Source: an uncultured Verrucomicrobiales bacterium (GTDB taxonomy: Bacteria; Verrucomicrobiota; Verrucomicrobiia; Verrucomicrobiales; Akkermansiaceae). Taken from it: DNA of 9,071 nt. The translations under genes were made by a program, and so were the position numbers. The stretch spans positions 1 through 9,071 of the forward strand of contig CALABM010000029.1 of assembly GCA_937885815.1 (NCBI GenBank), given 5' to 3'. A model generated the notes under the pieces. The model searched no databases, was not told the origin of the DNA, and was given only the letters and a program-made list of their open reading frames with translations. Positions 6,037-9,071 of this stretch are shown here, one piece after another (position 1 is the stretch's first letter; each line of letters begins with the position of its first letter).

Positions 6037-6055
6037 GGGCGGCGTCGCACCGCCC
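6037..6055 (+). other. GC-rich hairpin just before the receptor start codon
   Basis: GGGCGG (6037-6042) and CCGCCC (6050-6055) enclose the loop CGTCGCA. The stem ends 17 bases before the ATG at 6073 and has no U-run, so it may be part of the riboswitch expression platform rather than a terminator. Confidence 0.55.
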
Positions 6056-6072
6056 ACACGACTCACATACAC

Positions 6073-8040
6073 ATGATACCTCAGAATACCGCTCCCATTA
6101 GCGGGGCCGCTGCTGTGCTTGCACTATTTTCCGTGGCAAGCTGCCCTTCTCTCGCTCAGGAATACACTGAAGAAACTGAGCTTGTTCCCATCACCGTCAG
6201 CGCCCACCGTGGGCTGGATATTCCACGGGATGCCACCGGCGCGTGTGTCAGTGTGCTGGATGCACACGAGCTGCAGGAACAAGGGATTCATAACCTCGCA
6301 GAAGCCCTCACCGGCGTGCCGGGAGTCAGCATCCAGCCCGGAGGCGGAGCAAACCAACGTGGAAACGTGGCTAATACCGCCATCCGCGGCATGAGTAGTG
6401 ATACCTCTACCCTGCCCGTTTTGGATGGCATGCGCATTTTCAACACCGGCGGCAGCGGGCTTCTCACGGCTAATACCATGGCCCGCACAGACCTTTTTTC
6501 ACTCGGACACGTGGAAGTACTCAAAGGCAGTCAGGGCGCATGTTATGGCAACGGGGCTATGGGCGGCGTCATCTTCATGGAAACCCCTAAAGGAGAAGGC
6601 GCCCCCAGTCTTTCCTTGTTTCAGGAGGCCGGCAGCCACAGCAGTTATACAGCCAGAGCAGCAGCTCAGGGGCAGCAGGATTCCCTGAGTTTTTACCTTT
6701 CATCCTCATACAACCGAACGGATAACGACATCAGCTTTGCCAATGGCATGCGCCCCTCTCATCGCAATGGTGGTGAATACGAAAACTTCAGCGAGGCGCT
6801 GAGACTGGACTGGGCACCCACGGATAACCAAGCCCTCACCCTCACCTACCGTAGAGAAGACTCCGAATATGGTTATACCGGGCTGTACCATGACTGGTAT
6901 AGCGGCGGCTTTGCAGAATCTTACTCCCGCTACAGCTTCCACACTAATCTCGTTACCCTTAAATGGGCAGCTCAGCTTAATGAGCGACTGAACAGCTCAC
7001 TCATGGCGGGGTATTACGGGTACGATGCCACGCTAGGCAGCGGTTATTGTCAGGATTTACGCAAAATCCAGCTGGAATGGCGCAATGCGTGGAAGTGGTG
7101 CCCGCACCAGACAACAACCGGCGGCTTTGCATGGAATCGCAGTACATTCAGCGTACAGTCATCCGGCCAGTCTGTCGGCACGGATGCCAATCTGGAAAAC
7201 ACATACGCCTTCTTTGCCGAGCATATTTACAGCCCTGTTGAATACCTGAGCAGCTCTGTAGCAGCCAGACTGGAGCTGAGCAATCTGTACGACCCTCAGT
7301 TCACCGTGAGAGCAGCCTCCTCATACCGCTTCAATAATGAGCGAAGCCGCCTCACCGCCTCTGCCGGCACCGGCTACCGAGCTCCCGGTTCCTTCCAGCG
7401 CAGCAACGGCAGTACAGAAAGCTGGGGTACCACCTACCATGGCAACCCGGATTTGAAAGTGGAGCACAGCATCAGCGCTGACATCGGGCTGGAGCACGAT
7501 ATCGCAGATGGCCATACCCTGAGCGTCACCGGCTTCTGGCAGCGGCTAGAAAATGCTATCACCACAGTCTATACCGGCCCGACAGATGCCACCTACCGAA
7601 ACGACTCCGGGCACTGGACCATCCTCGGCGCAGAACTCGCTCTGCAAGGAACTATCGAACAAGCTTGGAATACCGGCTACAAGCTGGCTTGGACTTACAC
7701 CTCACCCAAAACAGCTGATGGACGTCAAATCCCCTGGACCTCTCGCCAAACGTGGTCTGCAGAGCTGCATACTACACCCATTGAGGGCTTCACCACAGGC
7801 ATTGGCCTCGTAGCTGCTGCTGGCCGCAGCAACTTCAAGGGCAACTCCCCCGCCCATATAGACAGCTACTACAGCCTGAGATGGTTCGCTCGTTATCAGG
7901 TTAATGAAAATCTCACCCTTCATCTTCGTGTGGAGAACATCACAAACCAGAAGTTCGTCACGGAAGGAAACTTCAGCCCGGATTGCTCCATGCTTTCTCC
8001 GGGAACTGCTGTTTATGGAGGCTGCACACTTGAATTCTGA
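6073..8040 (+). CDS. btuB: BtuB-like TonB-dependent outer-membrane receptor
   Basis: This 655-residue protein (E. coli BtuB is slightly shorter) uses TonB energy to import a scarce ligand across the outer membrane. After a signal peptide (1-29, SLAQ) comes a likely TonB box around residues 36-43 (ELVPITVS). The plug domain (about 45-172) includes ALTGVPGVSIQPGGG, AIRGMSSDTSTLPVLDGMRI, and VEVLKGSQGACYGNGAMGGVIF, all typical of the plug. A beta barrel follows, with LRVENITNQKFVTEG near the end and a C-terminal Phe, as needed for assembly by BAM. The B12 riboswitch upstream makes a corrinoid the leading ligand, but cobalt or nickel chelates are alternatives. The ATG at 6073 is chosen because the frame farther upstream runs through the riboswitch. 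The signal peptide has no Lys or Arg, which is unusual. No Shine-Dalgarno site is visible. Confidence 0.93.
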   Translation: MIPQNTAPISGAAAVLALFSVASCPSLAQEYTEETELVPITVSAHRGLDIPRDATGACVSVLDAHELQEQGIHNLAEALTGVPGVSIQPGGGANQRGNVANTAIRGMSSDTSTLPVLDGMRIFNTGGSGLLTANTMARTDLFSLGHVEVLKGSQGACYGNGAMGGVIFMETPKGEGAPSLSLFQEAGSHSSYTARAAAQGQQDSLSFYLSSSYNRTDNDISFANGMRPSHRNGGEYENFSEALRLDWAPTDNQALTLTYRREDSEYGYTGLYHDWYSGGFAESYSRYSFHTNLVTLKWAAQLNERLNSSLMAGYYGYDATLGSGYCQDLRKIQLEWRNAWKWCPHQTTTGGFAWNRSTFSVQSSGQSVGTDANLENTYAFFAEHIYSPVEYLSSSVAARLELSNLYDPQFTVRAASSYRFNNERSRLTASAGTGYRAPGSFQRSNGSTESWGTTYHGNPDLKVEHSISADIGLEHDIADGHTLSVTGFWQRLENAITTVYTGPTDATYRNDSGHWTILGAELALQGTIEQAWNTGYKLAWTYTSPKTADGRQIPWTSRQTWSAELHTTPIEGFTTGIGLVAAAGRSNFKGNSPAHIDSYYSLRWFARYQVNENLTLHLRVENITNQKFVTEGNFSPDCSMLSPGTAVYGGCTLEF

Positions 8041-8042
8041 CG

Positions 8043-9071
8043 ATGAAATATATTCGCTACATATTCTGGCTTTTTGCCATGCTCGTTCTGCTTGTGTGGC
8101 TGGCTCACCACGCCTCGCCGCACGCGGAACAATCCACCCAGGCGCCTGAAGCGGTTTTGCTTCCTCCTGCGGATTACCCCGAAGGATTTGAAGAACAGCT
8201 CGCTGCCGCCCCCGGCATAAAAATCAGCCTGTGTAGCATGGAATCATTACCCTCTGAGCTCTCTTGGCAAAAGGGCTCAGAGGCTCCACCCGTCGGAAGC
8301 CCGGAAGCTATAAAAGGCGGTACCCTCCGGCTGAGCAATGCCGGCCCGTTCCCGGCAAACTTCCTCGCCTTCGGAAGCCCCACTCCCCAGTTCTTTCACT
8401 ACAACCTCTTTGAAAGGATTGACATACCAATGGTGTGGGCGCATCCTTCCACCGGGCAGGAAATGGCTGGCCTCGCTGAAGCTTGGTGTGTACAGGGTAA
8501 CAGCGTCTTCTTCCGCCTGAATCCGAATGCTCGCTACTCCAACGGCCGCCCGGTAAGAGCAAGGGACTTCGCGCTCGGTACTCTACTCCGAATCAAAACC
8601 GGCACCTCGCTCACCATAAATGAACTGCGGATATACGGAGATGAAGTAGTGGAAGCAGTTCTACCGGCTGTGGGACTCGAACCAGCACTTACCGTTTCCC
8701 GTCAGCTGTGGCCGTCCGAGCCCGGCTTCTATGCTGAATTCAGCAGCAATTACGCGGAGCATTACGCTCAACGCATTCCCCCGACAACAGGCGCTTACGC
8801 CATTGAACGCGTGCAGCGAGGAAGGCTCATCGTGCTGCAGAAGGTGCCGCAATGGTGGGCCGCAGAATTACCGGGATTCCGTTACACTCATAACCCCGAC
8901 CGCATAGAACACCACTTCCTCACCGATGAAGCTCAGGTATGGGAGCAGTTCTTCGCGGGGCGGCTGGAGCTTATCCAAACACGAAACGTAACAGCTTGGC
9001 ACAGCAAACCGGAAGGGGTACCGGCGGCAGAGGATGGCAGAATCATACTGCACAGTCTGAGAATTGATAAC
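8043..9071 (+). CDS. YejA-like family-5 ABC solute-binding protein (partial, C-terminus off the right edge)
   Basis: The frame is open from the ATG at 8043 to the window end (343 codons, no stop). Residues 1-22 are hydrophobic after a basic start (MKYIRY), giving a signal peptide or signal anchor with no lipobox Cys. The body matches extracellular solute-binding family 5 and especially YejA: SPEAIKGGTLRLSN (86-99), FFRLNPNARYSNGRPVRARDF (the DGxPxTAxD motif region, about 156-176), TTGAYAIERVQRGRLIV (248-264), PQWWAAELPG (269-278), NPDRIEHHFL and WEQFFAGRLEL (300-310). YejA delivers peptide-like cargo, including microcin C, to YejBEF; other family-5 proteins bind nickel or heme. The gene starts 2 bases after the TonB receptor stop and so should share its B12-riboswitch transcript. 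A GGAGG lies 21 bases upstream, too far to serve as a normal ribosome site. The permease genes are expected next. Confidence 0.88.
   Translation, partial: MKYIRYIFWLFAMLVLLVWLAHHASPHAEQSTQAPEAVLLPPADYPEGFEEQLAAAPGIKISLCSMESLPSELSWQKGSEAPPVGSPEAIKGGTLRLSNAGPFPANFLAFGSPTPQFFHYNLFERIDIPMVWAHPSTGQEMAGLAEAWCVQGNSVFFRLNPNARYSNGRPVRARDFALGTLLRIKTGTSLTINELRIYGDEVVEAVLPAVGLEPALTVSRQLWPSEPGFYAEFSSNYAEHYAQRIPPTTGAYAIERVQRGRLIVLQKVPQWWAAELPGFRYTHNPDRIEHHFLTDEAQVWEQFFAGRLELIQTRNVTAWHSKPEGVPAAEDGRIILHSLRIDN

Noticed and set aside
6037..6055. Hairpin as a riboswitch-controlled intrinsic terminator
   Set aside because: It is followed by ACACGACTCAC, with no run of U.
5956..6072. GTG-started extension of the TonB receptor
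   Set aside because: It lies inside the cobalamin riboswitch, and the encoded residues do not resemble a signal peptide.

Overview
The window looks like part of a Gram-negative chromosome of the Planctomycetota-Verrucomicrobiota-Chlamydiota group, most plausibly an Akkermansia-like verrucomicrobium. This rests on the outer-membrane and lipoprotein genes, a PA14-like 'FWDFKRT...VGAGDSVMAVRF' protein of a type I associate with Verrucomicrobiota and Planctomycetota, and the almost complete absence of Shine-Dalgarno sequences. The assignment is an inference from protein style; there is no rRNA or tRNA to anchor it.

Left part (1-1933, minus strand): a lipoprotein gene cut by the left edge, whose C-terminal half is a Ser/Arg/Gly repeat, lies after a 254-base gap downstream of a membrane-anchored PA14-like protein. 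Middle (2049-4165, plus strand): a Nudix hydrolase is followed closely by a small coiled-coil lipoprotein and a larger single-pass coiled-coil membrane protein. This run ends at a strong bidirectional hairpin terminator (4188-4239) shared with a convergent two-gene operon.

That convergent operon (4259-5763, minus strand) is panC, for pantothenate synthesis, overlapping by 4 bases a LolD-type ABC ATPase. Divergent from it (5829-9071, plus strand) is a promoter, a 5'-end hairpin, a cobalamin riboswitch, a BtuB-like TonB-dependent receptor and, 2 bases later, a YejA-like family-5 solute-binding protein cut by the right edge. Together these suggest a B12-repressed uptake route: the receptor crosses the outer membrane and the binding protein hands cargo to an ABC permease presumably encoded just beyond the window. 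The cargo could be a corrinoid, a cobalt or nickel chelate, or a peptide-like compound.

The main points of interest are: (1) the B12-riboswitch-controlled pairing of a TonB receptor with a YejA-type binding protein; (2) a nested imperfect palindrome between the divergent panC and receptor promoters; (3) promoters placed so close to start codons that at least two mRNAs (panC and the Nudix gene) would be leaderless, in a window with essentially no Shine-Dalgarno sites; (4) an Arg/Ser repeat lipoprotein.
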